Below the pieces are notes generated by a model. The model was not told where the DNA came from and made no database searches. It saw nothing but the letters and a program-made list of their open reading frames with translations. Below are positions 10,260-21,044 of a stretch of DNA of 64,000 bases, in pieces (the stretch's first letter is position 1; each line of letters starts with the position of its first letter). The position numbers and the translations under genes were made by a program. Source of the stretch: Strongylocentrotus purpuratus (taxonomy: Eukaryota; Echinodermata; Echinoidea; Camarodonta; Strongylocentrotidae); contig NW_022145613.1 in assembly GCF_000002235.5 (NCBI RefSeq), positions 14,645,383 through 14,709,382 of the forward strand, in the 5' to 3' direction.

Positions 10260-10616
10260 TTATAACATTTTCCATGGATGGGCTGGATGATTTTGCATTT
10301 CAGACTGTACGATGGAGTGTATAGCAGCTTGCATCTTCTCCCAGTCTGGCATGGTGGGTTTGAATTTCTTGACTTTAGACTTTCGTCCTTCTTGACTTTT
10401 TTCCGTTTTGTCTTGTTGTATAGACACTTCGTTGACAGAGCTAATCTTTTGTATTTTGCCTGTCAACTTCTGCTGACGCTCACTCTCATGGGCAACAGCT
10501 CTCGTTAGAACCTCCATGATCACCTCATCGTTGATCCTGTCCTTATGCAAACGACCTTTAACTTCTTTTTGGATCGCCTCACTCTGGATCCCTGTCGAGA
10601 TTGAATGAAGCGCCAT
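10260..10616 (-). pseudogene. Retroelement-like (Gag-type) helical ORF
   Basis: A 118-residue minus frame, MALHSISTGIQSEAIQKEVK then INDEVIMEVLTRAVAHESER, then a lysine/serine-rich linker and PTMPDWEKMQAAIHSIVQSE. It is predicted to be helical and charged. Similar sequences occur in repetitive echinoderm ORFs that precede CCHC zinc fingers, but no knuckle or protease is present here. It lies next to the retroelement 5' segment on the same strand. Confidence 0.3.
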
Positions 10617-10661
10617 CCGCTGAACTTGGCAGCTATCATAGCTTACTGCTGAGCCGGCCTC

Positions 10662-11172
10662 AACTGATTTAGGAGTGACTTATAATTAACAAAATTTAGG
10701 GGGGGGGGGCATAATTTATCCAAAAACAATCAAATCTGTTGGGCCTGATCACAAACAGCCTGTGGGGCACAATTCAATTTCAAAAGTTCATCACGGTGAT
10801 AAGAAATAAGAGTTATAGTTGATGTAAACTTTAGCTCATTTTCTGTCCGAGGTCCAGGATTTGGATTGATATCACCAGAAATCAATAGTTGTATTTGGAA
10901 AGTTGATGATGTGTTAGAATAATAAAGAACGCGTTGAGACAGGAAGTCAATATAGGTTCTGAGGGTTGCGAATACTTCCCTCAAGGCAACTGGTCTTTAC
11001 ACTGTCTTTGTAAAATGAGTAGCACAGCACAACTGATGAGCTCCAACGCATGGATCGTCCTTGCTTCAGAGTCTGCGTCTGACGGTTGCAAAAGCTTCTG
11101 TGCAACCTCATCAGTCAAACCTATATTGTATGGACTGTCTCCTTGTAGGACAAGTGAAGCATCCATTAACAC
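10662..11172 (-). pseudogene. Non-LTR retroelement 5' segment with a 2A-like motif, copy 2
   Basis: This contains the second copies of the 90-bp repeat (10662-10752) and of the 5341-5706 segment (10758-11106). The minus frame 10730-10984 reads ...FQIQLLISGDINPNPGP RTENELKF... The GDxxxNPGP signature lies at 10850-10876 and is the motif found near the N-terminus of many CR1/L2-type retrotransposon proteins, where it can act as a 2A ribosome-skipping peptide. Here the usual acidic residue (DxExNPGP) is replaced by asparagine. A further minus frame (10981-11172) overlaps upstream. No reverse transcriptase follows, so the copy is truncated. Confidence 0.45.
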
Positions 11173-12062
11173 TACCGGGGCTTTTGTAATGTTATGAGTC
11201 GCGGGAAACTAACATTTATCATTTAAAACAAAATTTGTTTTCAAAGTGACAGATGCTTTATTTTTATTCTCTTGGATTGAGAAGACATTTGTTCAATTAA
11301 GTTTATTCATTTCCATAAAAATCACATCACAAGAACACATACATTTGCAAAAGGTACTGTAAATAACATGCAAAATCTTTCATTAGAATATACATAAGTA
11401 CATTAAAATATTAAACAATAATGGTAAAACGGAAGTTATAAAAACCCAAATAAATGAGTTTGTTGAGATATCTACCCCCAATTAATTAAACAAAATGTGA
11501 TGAACATAATAAAGATTAGTCCAGAATCCGGCCTATTTAATTTTGATCTCCACCACATCAATGCTACCTCTCCCTACTTACTTGCTACCAGCCGATGATG
11601 GCGTCATCATTAAATTAGGACGCCCAGTATAGCTGGGGTAAAAGTCAATACGTAATAACCTTTTTCACCATATGCGGAATTATATTCAAGAATTGCAAAG
11701 TTGTATTTTAAAACTGTTGTCCAGGGTATTGGGTCGGATTGTCCAGGGTCAGGCTGTCCGGTGCTCGGGTGGTCTAGGATTCCGCAAAAATTGTTCAGTC
11801 ACTGTCACTAACAGACAAGACAGCCTCTTGGTACTCGTCACTGTCAGAAAAATCTTCATCTGTGTCGGATTCTGTTTCGTCTCTGAAGGCCACCAACTGG
11901 TCTGACACTGATGATCTCTCCAATGTGGACAAAGAATACCCCACACGTCTGAAGCCATCTCCAGACTTGGGAGGGCATACCAGGACCTGAAGCTTTCAAT
12001 GCTTAATTGAATAGTGCTCTCACAAACAATCTGGTTAACTTTACTAACGGAGAAACTGCAAG

Positions 12063-12625
12063 CTAAATCCGCACCACAGTAGTTGTGGTGAAGTCCTTCA
12101 TGCTGGCCGACACAGCCCTTCCAGCAATATCACCTGAAAATTGGATAGTGATGGCCACGCTAGGTTTTCCATCTCTCCCGATGTGACCGCTCATCTGTAT
12201 GTAGTCGTCAAGGTCTGTGCAACGTCCAAAGATCATCGTAGTGTTCACACCTTTCACATCAACGCCCATGCCATATGCAATTGTAGCACAATCAACACCC
12301 TCACAGATCCATCTGCATGGCTGAAACTGTCAATGATGTTCTGCTGGACATCGTGTTCCGTATTGGTGTGGAACATATCAAAGTATTTGGGGTGTGGTGA
12401 TGGCAGTAAGTCAATAAATGTGGCATAAAGGTCACTGACCACCTTTCTTGACTGGCAATAGATGATATATCTCTCGCATGAAGCCCCATTAGCCTTCAAA
12501 TCAGCTAGTAACCAAGCAAAAATAGTGTCGTAGTCCTTGCTGCGTGTTTTGAAAACACGATCGATCAAAGTGCAAAACAAACTCGTTTCTTTTCGGTCTA
12601 AAGAGATTGTCACTTTATCAACCAA
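12063..12625 (-). pseudogene. RecQ-like helicase, C-terminal helicase lobe, frameshifted
   Basis: Two minus-strand frames form one protein. 12254-12625 carries SCERYIIYCQSRKVVSDLYA (helicase motif IV region) and HPKYFDMFHTNTEHDVQQNI. 12063-12269 carries MGVDVKGVNTTMIFGRC, DLDDYIQMSGHIGRDGKPS (motifs V-VI). They overlap out of frame near 12280, so a single indel separates them. RecQ motif VI normally has an arginine finger (SGRxGRDG), which is histidine here. The N-terminal lobe with Walker A is absent. RecQ-like helicases of this type are common passengers of repetitive elements in marine invertebrates. Decayed. Confidence 0.6.
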
Positions 12626-12666
12626 TCAGCGCAGCGTAAGCATGATGGTGGGCGGTCCGCAGTTTT

Positions 12667-12700
12667 ATTGCTCTCCGTTGAAATTTCAACGGAGAGCAAT
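12667..12700. repeat. Perfect 34-bp palindrome
   Basis: ATTGCTCTCCGTTGAAA is followed immediately by its exact reverse complement with no spacer. It lies just 5' (minus sense) of the RecQ relic. It could be an element end, a joint between two inverted copies, or a cruciform-prone site. Confidence 0.9.
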
Positions 12701-15430
12701 TAAAGTGAGGTTTTTGTCTGTACGGTCCTCAGACTGGGCTGGTGAGCATAATTATGAGTTTGTTGATAACGCCATCTTCGACGGCTTGAATCAAGTGTGT
12801 AGGGAAATTATAAAGGACCATGCAGATTCTGGACTAAATAAAGATTTGAAATTACATAAACTTATTTTGCCCTAAAGAAAACTTGTAGAAGAACAGAAAC
12901 AAACAAAAAAAAACATACAAGCCTTACAAATACACACATACACACACATATATATAAAGTGGAAAAATATGAGGAGAGATACATTCTTTGCTGTGAGATC
13001 TTCCCTCGATTTTCTCTTTCCGGCAAGTATTCAGTGATTTCTCATTACTTCACTATGGTTTCTGTATGATCGGTTTATTATGATAAAAAAGATATTGAAC
13101 ATGCAGCTTAAAGGCTTGTGATGTTCACAGTCCGCCAAGCTTCGAAACTTCTTCTACGAGAGAAGTGGTTGCCAGCATTTTCTTGTATTCTGCTTCCTTC
13201 TTTTTCTGTTGAGTCCTCTGCAGAGTTCGAGTTCACACTTGACTTCTACGTTCCTCCTATCTTTAACGGTGCTGTTTATTAAATCTTGTATGTTTGTGAC
13301 AATTGATGGATGGTTCTCGGGGATCGATGCTCTCCAAAATCTAGATGACTCTTGTTTTTTCTGAAGAGTGATTACATGTCCTCCTCTGTTTCGCGGTTAT
13401 TGTTAAGTGTTGTGAAAAATTAAAATGGTCTAGAAAGGGAATAATTATATGAGACAAAAATTCATCAGCATCATGTTGCTGACTCATCGTAAACGAGCAG
13501 GCACAGCAAACTGCTATGTATGCATTCTGGATAACGGCGAACGTTAGAATGGACTCGTCGGTCACATTTATCCTAACATTAAGTAGGCTGAATAGTTCAT
13601 GGTATGCACTGCATCCTTTTCATGATGGCCTGTAGGTTCTGGGGGTTGATTATGGTGTTGAAAGAAATTTCTTATGATTGGGGTGTGACATATGCCTTGA
13701 ATAGCGGCATTAAACCAACAATTGCTTGACTGATTTTCCATCCCACAAATTCCATAGTATTCATCTTTGGGTATCTTTGCATGTCCAAGCGGATTTCTCT
13801 TAGGTGCCTTCTGGAAAACACCACCCCTCTTGTGACCCCCCCCCCCCTTTTTTGTTCCATTCTTCTTCTATCGTCACTCTTGATTTTCCCCAAGATTGAC
13901 CTCCATGGTTACTACTTTGAAGATTTCCTTCATTTTCATTCCCATTCGCACGTTTCTGATCTTGTGATTTCCTGCGCCCTGATTTTCTTGTAGATTTATC
14001 ATCGTAATTTCTCTGAATCCCTATTGTGTCTTTTTCTTAAATCGACACAAATTCATCTATTCTATTGATTTTTCTTGTACCCAATTGGATATTTTTCAAA
14101 ACTCCCATTCGTTGCTCAGCGTTTCTGGTAGTTCTTGAAATTTTCAAAATTTCTGTTTTGCGATCTGCAAACAATTTATGTGTATCACCTTTTTTGTACC
14201 GTGACAAATCCCCTGAGCAGAATACCTGACCATAAGACACATGACGGCAACATGGTATTTACTATTTTTAAAACTTTCACTGATTTGCTTTTCTATTTCT
14301 GTTGAGTCCTCTGCAGAGATCGAGTCCTAGAGAGGATGAAAACATTCACTTCACAAAATAAGATATACAGAATGCATACAAATCAAGAAATACCAGTTAT
14401 CAATAATTATGTCAAAATATAACTTACATACATGTAGTACATCAATCAAATCACATTGCACAGAATAAATCCTTGATTATAACATATAACATTTTAAAAG
14501 TTAAAAGTTGATGTTATTAGAAGTAGGAAGAAAAGGGGGCAGAGGAGAGAACAAGGGAGCAGGTAGATATATGGAGACAAGTGAGAGCGGAATCGAGAGA
14601 GAGAAACAAAAAGATACTAAATCAGGATTTATACAAAAGCAGGATTGCTAGGTATAAGTTGGATATCAATATATCTCTTTTAGCCATCTTTTGAAAATGC
14701 GGTACAAAAAGTCACTACCATATTTATTATAAAAAAAAAATTACATTGCATATGTTTTATTACCTCTTCAGTCTTCCAAGTGTTTTCCAGCTGAAACCAA
14801 AAATTGATTTCAGCTGTAGGATGTCCTCGAATGGAATACTTATTCCAGCTGGTACCAATATTTCAGAATTATTCGACAACTAAAAGACCATTTAGTTGCC
14901 AACTAGGCTTTATGAATTGGGCCTACCGGTAGTTGCCAACTGAAACTTAGTAAGGTTTTATGAATACCCTTTAGTGCCTAGTTGACAACGAGAGAGCAGT
15001 TTAGTTGCCAACTAGGATTTATAGGATTTTATGAATATGAGACAGATCTTCCAGTCATACATGTAGGAAAACATTCCTGCTCTCCCGTGCCATTTGTAAA
15101 AAAAATGTGATGATGGTCAAGCTTGAGATGAATAACACGGAACATCAGTAGCAGGATAATAAATCAAATTTGATACTTAACGTTATGGGAAGATACATAC
15201 CGGAATGGTTTCTAGCAGTGATTAAATGAATCTTCAACTCATTTGATATTTTTGTATAGCATTTCATTCCAAATTTTGTATTGGTGCTATGGTACTTCTT
15301 GTTTTAGCACACCTAAAATGATAACCTTGCTAACCTTTCGCTAACCTACCTACTATGACATTTTAACATAGCCATGAAATGTCTGGAATTTTGAAATAAT
15401 TTGGCTAAGAAATCTTTGTAAGTTTTCAGA
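12701..15430. other. No supported gene; element debris and AT-rich DNA
   Basis: Short frames here (for example the minus frame 13341-13565 with MSQQHDADEFLSHIIIPFLD, and plus frame 12537-12875 ending GLNKDLKLHKLILP) have no recognisable family, start context or splice signals. At about 14890-15045 the motif agttgccaacta recurs three times next to tttatgaat, which resembles ends of a short inverted-repeat element. A C run lies at about 13839-13848. Confidence 0.45.
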
Positions 15431-15869
15431 GAAGTAATTGATATTTGGTACAGTAAAAATTAAAAATTTATTGAGCTTGTATATTATGTGTATGATATGT
15501 ATTATAAATCATGTATGTATTGTATATATATATATATTATGTAAAGCATGTATTGGCATAAATGCACCATATATTGATTTATTATTATCCCTAAATTGTT
15601 CATGTGTCCTTGCTCTTTTGTTGATTTCTTGTGTACAAGTTAAGAAAAGAATACATGTAGTTAATAAAAGAATACATGTAGTTAATTTTTTTTTTTTTTT
15701 CATTTTGTTCAAATTCTTTATCAACATCCATCTTTCTCCATCACTGTCAACACTTAGTACCGACTCTACCGAGTCATTTGCTACCTCGATTATTGCTCCT
15801 GGCTATATTTCGTCAAAGATACATGGTTGGGACTATGATTGCAATCGGATTTAGGTTAGGTTAAAGGTC

Positions 15870-16080
15870 AAGGTTAGATGTAGGGTTGAATTTAGGAGTT
15901 TGGCAAGTGTATAGAATTGACCGTGGAACAACCAAACGTCTGTATCACCGAGTGATGTGAGCAGCATCTCCAAGTACAATTTACATTTGCCACACTGGTA
16001 GGATTTATTCCTTGTATGCAGTGATTGCAAACGGTTGCCAGAGCTAAAGCCATGTTGATAATACCCAAATACCTTTGGAG
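15870..16080 (+). repeat. SINE-like fragment, related to 47060-47430
   Basis: Shared blocks with the fuller copy at 47 kb: tacatttgccacact, ggtaggattattccttg, a short variable stretch, and gagctaaagc. The 5' promoter part (B box) is not recognisable here, so this is a 5'-truncated copy. Confidence 0.45.
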
Positions 16081-16198
16081 GCACATAGAGACATTATATC
16101 ATGGAATATGCACTGTGCATGAGAGGAATATTATCATGTTCAGCACACATGTTATTATAAGACGGGTCAACAAAATTACAATATCACTATTACCATTA

Positions 16199-16345
16199 TT
16201 TTAGTCAGCATCAACATCATCAGTATCATCGCCATTATCATCAACATCATCAGTATCATCGCCATTATCATCAACATCATTAACATCAACATCACCATCA
16301 CCATCATCAACATCATCATCATTATCATTATCATCCTCACTATTA
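16199..16345. repeat. (ATC)n-type imperfect microsatellite
   Basis: Repeated atcatcaacatcatcagt and atcgccattatc units over about 150 bp. The minus-strand methionine/isoleucine-rich frame is an artefact of the repeat. Confidence 0.9.
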
Positions 16346-16700
16346 TCATAATAGTAATCACTATGGTCAAATTACTGACAAAATACAAAACTAAGTTGTG
16401 TTTCAGCTTTATTCTCATGGAAGATCATTACATTCAAATGTTCTGAAAATTCAAATTTTTATTCAATATTAGCAATAAAAATGTCTAAAGAAGAGCACTA
16501 TACATGCATTACGCAAAGTAGAAAATAAAAGTAAAGGGGATAAGGCTTCCTCTTACCGTGACGATTCAAGTAATTCATGAAGGGTGCATTTTCAACACAT
16601 TAAGACATTTAAGAATTGTCTACAAAATACTACATGTATTACTAAACTTGTATGCAAAGAAGGGAAATTCAATGAAATACATGTACCTGCAAAATGATGA

Positions 16701-16721
16701 GGGGGGGGGGGGGGGGGGGGG
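16701..16721 (+). repeat. G21 homopolymer
   Basis: Twenty-one consecutive G on the plus strand. It is one of many G/C homopolymers in the window. Confidence 0.95.
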
Positions 16722-16854
16722 CTATACCTGGTACAAAGGCTTTGTCTTGTTAATGATAAAAATAAGTAAATATTGATGCATACAAAGAATATTCATGTAA
16801 TGCCCAAATACAAAATAAGGAGTCTGAAGCCCTTTTTTCAATAACAGACATAAA

Positions 16855-18263
16855 CTAGATGGAATTTTGACTGTGCGCAGTCGAAAATGATGCCTCCGCC
16901 ATAGAGCAATTTAAACAATTTTGGAGTTTAAATCTCCAGTGGTTCTTGAGATATCGTGATAACAATCTCAATGTATGGAATTTCATAAGTTGACCTCTAT
17001 GACCCTTGACCTTTGACCTACGTGCTCCAAAATCTAATCAGATTGTCTTCCTATGGTGATACACACTATCATTAAGTTTGAAGTTTAAATCTCCAGTGGT
17101 TCTTGAGATATTATATGGTGATACATACTATCATTAAGTTTGAAGTGAAAATTCTCCAGTGGTTCTTGAGATATCGCGATAACGATCTCAATGTATGGAA
17201 TTTCATAAGTTGACCTCTGTGACCCTTGAACTTTGACCTACGTGCTCCAAAATCTAATCAGATTGTCTTCCTATGGTGATACACACTATCATTAAGTTTG
17301 AAGTTTAAATCTCCAGTGGTTCTTGAGATATTATGATATGGTGATACATACTATCATTAAGTTTGAAGTGAAAATTCTCCAGTGGTTCTTGAGATATCGC
17401 GATAACGATCTCAATGTATGGAATTTCATAAGTTGACCTCTGTGACCCTTGACCTTTGACCTACGTGCTCCAAAATCTAATCAGATTGTCTTCCTATGGT
17501 GATACACACTATCATTAAGTTTGAAGTTTAAATCTCCAGTGGTTCTTGAGATATTATGATAACAATCTCAATGTATGGAATTTCATAAGTTGACCTCTGT
17601 GACCCTTGACCTTTGACCTACGTGCTCCAAAATCTAATCAGATCGTCTTCCTATGGTGATACATACTATCCTTAAGTTTGAAGTTTTTACATCTCCAGTG
17701 GTTCTTGAGATATCATGATAACAATCTCAATGTATGGAATTTCATAAGTTGACCTCTATGACCCTTGACCTTTGACCTACGTGCTCCAAAATGTAATCAG
17801 ATTGTTTTCCTATAGTGATACACACTATCACTAAGTTTGAAGTTTAAATCTCCAGTGGTTCTTGAGATATCATGATAACAATCTCAATGTATGGAATTTC
17901 ATAAGTTGACCTCTGTGACCCTTGACCTTTGACATACGTGCTCCAAAATCTAATCAGATCGTCTTCCTATGGTGATAAATACTATCCTTAAGTTTGAAGT
18001 TTAAATCTCAAATGGTTCTTGAGATATCGCGCTAACAAACTCAATACAAGGAATTTCATAAGTTGACCTCTGTGACCTTTGACCTACGTACTCCAAAATC
18101 TAATCAGATCGTCTTCCTATGGTGATAAATACTATTCCCGAGTCTTAAGTTTAAATCTTAAATGGTTCTTGAGATATTGTGATAACGGTCAAACGGGACG
18201 GACGTACGGACGGACAACCCGAAAACATGATGCCTCCGGCACCACCTTCGGTGGCGGAGGCAT
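16855..18263 (-). mobile_element. Non-autonomous tandem-repeat element, copy 2 (inverted)
   Basis: This is the reverse-orientation relative of 8759-9655. The left end is ctagatggaa with the near-palindrome ttgactgtgcgcagtcga (16867-16884) and atgcctccgcc. The right end is ggacggacaacccgaaaac followed by a stronger hairpin (gatgcctccggcaccacc ... ggtggcggaggcat, about 18229-18262). The interior is a tandem array whose unit markers (tatggaatttcataagttga) lie about 157-160 bp apart, with two enlarged units of about 220 bp that carry an extra ccagtggttcttgagata segment. The internal repeats are not identical to copy 1, although period and ends match. No ORF. Confidence 0.75.
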
Positions 18264-18924
18264 AAAAAAGGTGGACTCAACTCAGTATGCAAATAACCAA
18301 ATGATTTGATGATTACTGTAAGGGGGGGGGGGGAGACGTATCTCTCTATTAGTCTGACATCTAATGTATTAATTCCATTGTGATAAAAGGTCAACAGAAC
18401 ATACCACATTTATGACAATCAATTTGCATATACATTTACATAAACATAATAAATAAAAGATGGCACTTGAATAATTGAGAAAAGATATGTAACAAGGTAA
18501 GCATGTACTCAAAATTACTACCTTTACCTCTAGCAAAATGTATGATGAGTAAACAGAAAAAGGTATTTTCCCATCAGCAACCATGTAATACCTTATACAG
18601 TGTATTCATAACTGCACGAACGAACAAACCTTATACAGGGATGCCAGTTTTCAGGCAATAGGCTGAATTCAGGCCCTGGCAAGTTATTTTCAAACCATAG
18701 TTTAGGCTTTTTTGTGTACAAAATAGCTCATTCTAGGTGATTTTCAGGCCCTTGGATCAATTCTAACTGGTATCCCTGCTTATATTCATAACCCCTCGCT
18801 ACTTGAAGTATAGGTGTATTACCAGTAATCATTAAGGTATCTCATTGTGATCAGAATATTGCAATAAAACAAATAATAATAATAAATCTGTTGTTGGCCA
18901 GAACGTTGGGGATTGAGGTGAGAA

Positions 18925-19019
18925 TTGAACTGCTTTCACCTGCCAGTTACGATTGGTCTGGTAAAATAGGTGACGTGGCAGATGACCAAGAATCAAGACT
19001 AGTACTGAAAGCAGTTCAA
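18925..19019. repeat. Short inverted-repeat (MITE-like) hairpin
   Basis: TTGAACTGCTTTCA at 18925-18938 is matched by its exact complement TGAAAGCAGTTCAA at 19006-19019, with a 67-bp middle. Size and form fit a small MITE relic. Confidence 0.55.
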
Positions 19020-21044
19020 CTATTGTTCAACTAAAGAAATATTGAGAAATTTTTTAGAACATTTTCTCATCAATCTTTTCAGAAGATTAAAGAACTGGTT
19101 ACAGTCTTTTCTGCACCTTGTTTTAATTCATGTGAAAAAGGAAAATTCACAATTTGAATAAATCTGACAATCACTGATGATTCCCCCCTCCCCCTTTCAT
19201 TTTGGAGAATAAAATAGAGAAACATGGGATGTGAAAAGGAAATGTAAACAAACCTGGCACACAAAGCATGATATAATACCCTATAAACCATCAAACCTCA
19301 ATACAATTGCACTGAATAAATAGCTTTCTTATAAGAGAACAATACTCGACTTCGAAAGTTCAATCACTTTCCAACCATGTGTAACTCTTTTTTTTTCCTC
19401 TTCAACATGAAAATGGCAGGGAATGGCAGTTTTTTATCACCCAAAGTAAAATGACAATTTGTCCACTTTCCAGACATGGAAAAATCCAAGGATTGTCATT
19501 TGTTGTCCAATACATTTCCAAATTCTAAATACATTGAATTATGACGTTATGAATATAAATTGACAGAACATTTCTCTTTACATGATATTTGGCCTTATCA
19601 AAGCTCCAGTAGCTCTGATGTACATGTATGATGTAGTTGGTATTGAATAGACAGTAAAACCAGAATTTGTTTGTGATATAAGCAACAGCTGTTTCCATGA
19701 CAGCAGACTTGATCAATCGCAAAAACTTCGCGTCGTGTCAGTTGTGATTCCATTATATCAAGGCAGGAAACTTTCCAAACACACTCCTAAATTTTATCCT
19801 GGGGTTTACTTGGGTAATGTCCAGAGATTTCAAAAACGATTACATATCATTACTAACCTCATAACCATTTTGGCGAAATTGACCACAAACAATACATGAA
19901 ACCCATTGAGCGTCTTTTAGGATCACTTTTGTTTGGAAGTGAGAATGGTATCCCACACTTGTAACAAATGATTAGTCAAAGAAAATCATTGAAACAAAAA
20001 ACACTGTTCTTCTGCATAAATATACCAGTGATATTAGACTAATTACAACAGATGACAGCAAACGACTGTAAGGCTAAGTAGCACCATCGTTCATAAGTAT
20101 GCTTAGTTCATATTTTCTGACAGAAAAATATAAGTTTAATTACAAGAGGATGAGACTATCAAAGAAGGCATGTCTGCTTTATATCAGGAATAGATCAACT
20201 TGAGATGGTATTCTAAAAATGAATAAACTTTATTTACTGAAAGTAAACTACATTAATTGTCGAAACAAATCAAAATGACGTCAGGTCATTGGTCAACGTC
20301 TACACAATGCTGGCTGTGTAATGTACTGTTCAGAGAGAGATCTGCACTTCAAAAACATTTCTTTCTTATGTGACAATCAACATAATTTTCTCTATAAAAG
20401 AAAACCAATTTGATGGAATTCTGCCCTAAGCATTCACGATATAGGTTCATAACATGGAAGCACTAATAATAAGCATAGAATGAGATGTTTTTCAACGTGC
20501 AACTGCAACAAATACATGCGTAAACACGGTTGCAAATGAAGGGGGGGGGGGGGGGCTTTATACGATCATAGCAGATGTAAAGTGTAACACAAGTCAAGAA
20601 CTGTTGTAGTGTGTACAGAATATCCATCATCAGTTTTTTTTTTAATTGAATGAACATCATCCAACATCCATATTACAACAATTCATTTGAGGAGTATATG
20701 TGTAATGAAAAAGAAAAGAATAAATAGACATTACATGTAGTAGTAAATATGCACATGTTTACATCAAATAAACATTTTGTGATCTAGAACATTTCATATG
20801 TGACAACTGCCCTGAAGAAGTCTCAATATAAAATGCACAATAATCAACATAAAATGTCATTTTAATTAACAAGATACTGTCAAAATAAGGACAAACATAT
20901 CCAAATATGGGTATTGGTTGATGTCTTTAAGGCTCGTATCCTTTGATAATGGGCATGTGGGCAACTGCATCAGATATATGGTCAAAAAATAAATACTATG
21001 AAAAATGGCATTAACAAAATATCTGATTGTCGAAGTAAGGGACG
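19020..21044. other. No gene seen; AT-rich intergenic DNA downstream of CCDC43
   Basis: No coding frame with family resemblance. A G run lies at about 20540-20556. The part nearest 21,045 must contain the 3'UTR of the minus-strand CCDC43 gene. A possible ATTAAA-type signal (tttaat on the plus strand) lies near 20860, but its use is uncertain. Confidence 0.5.
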
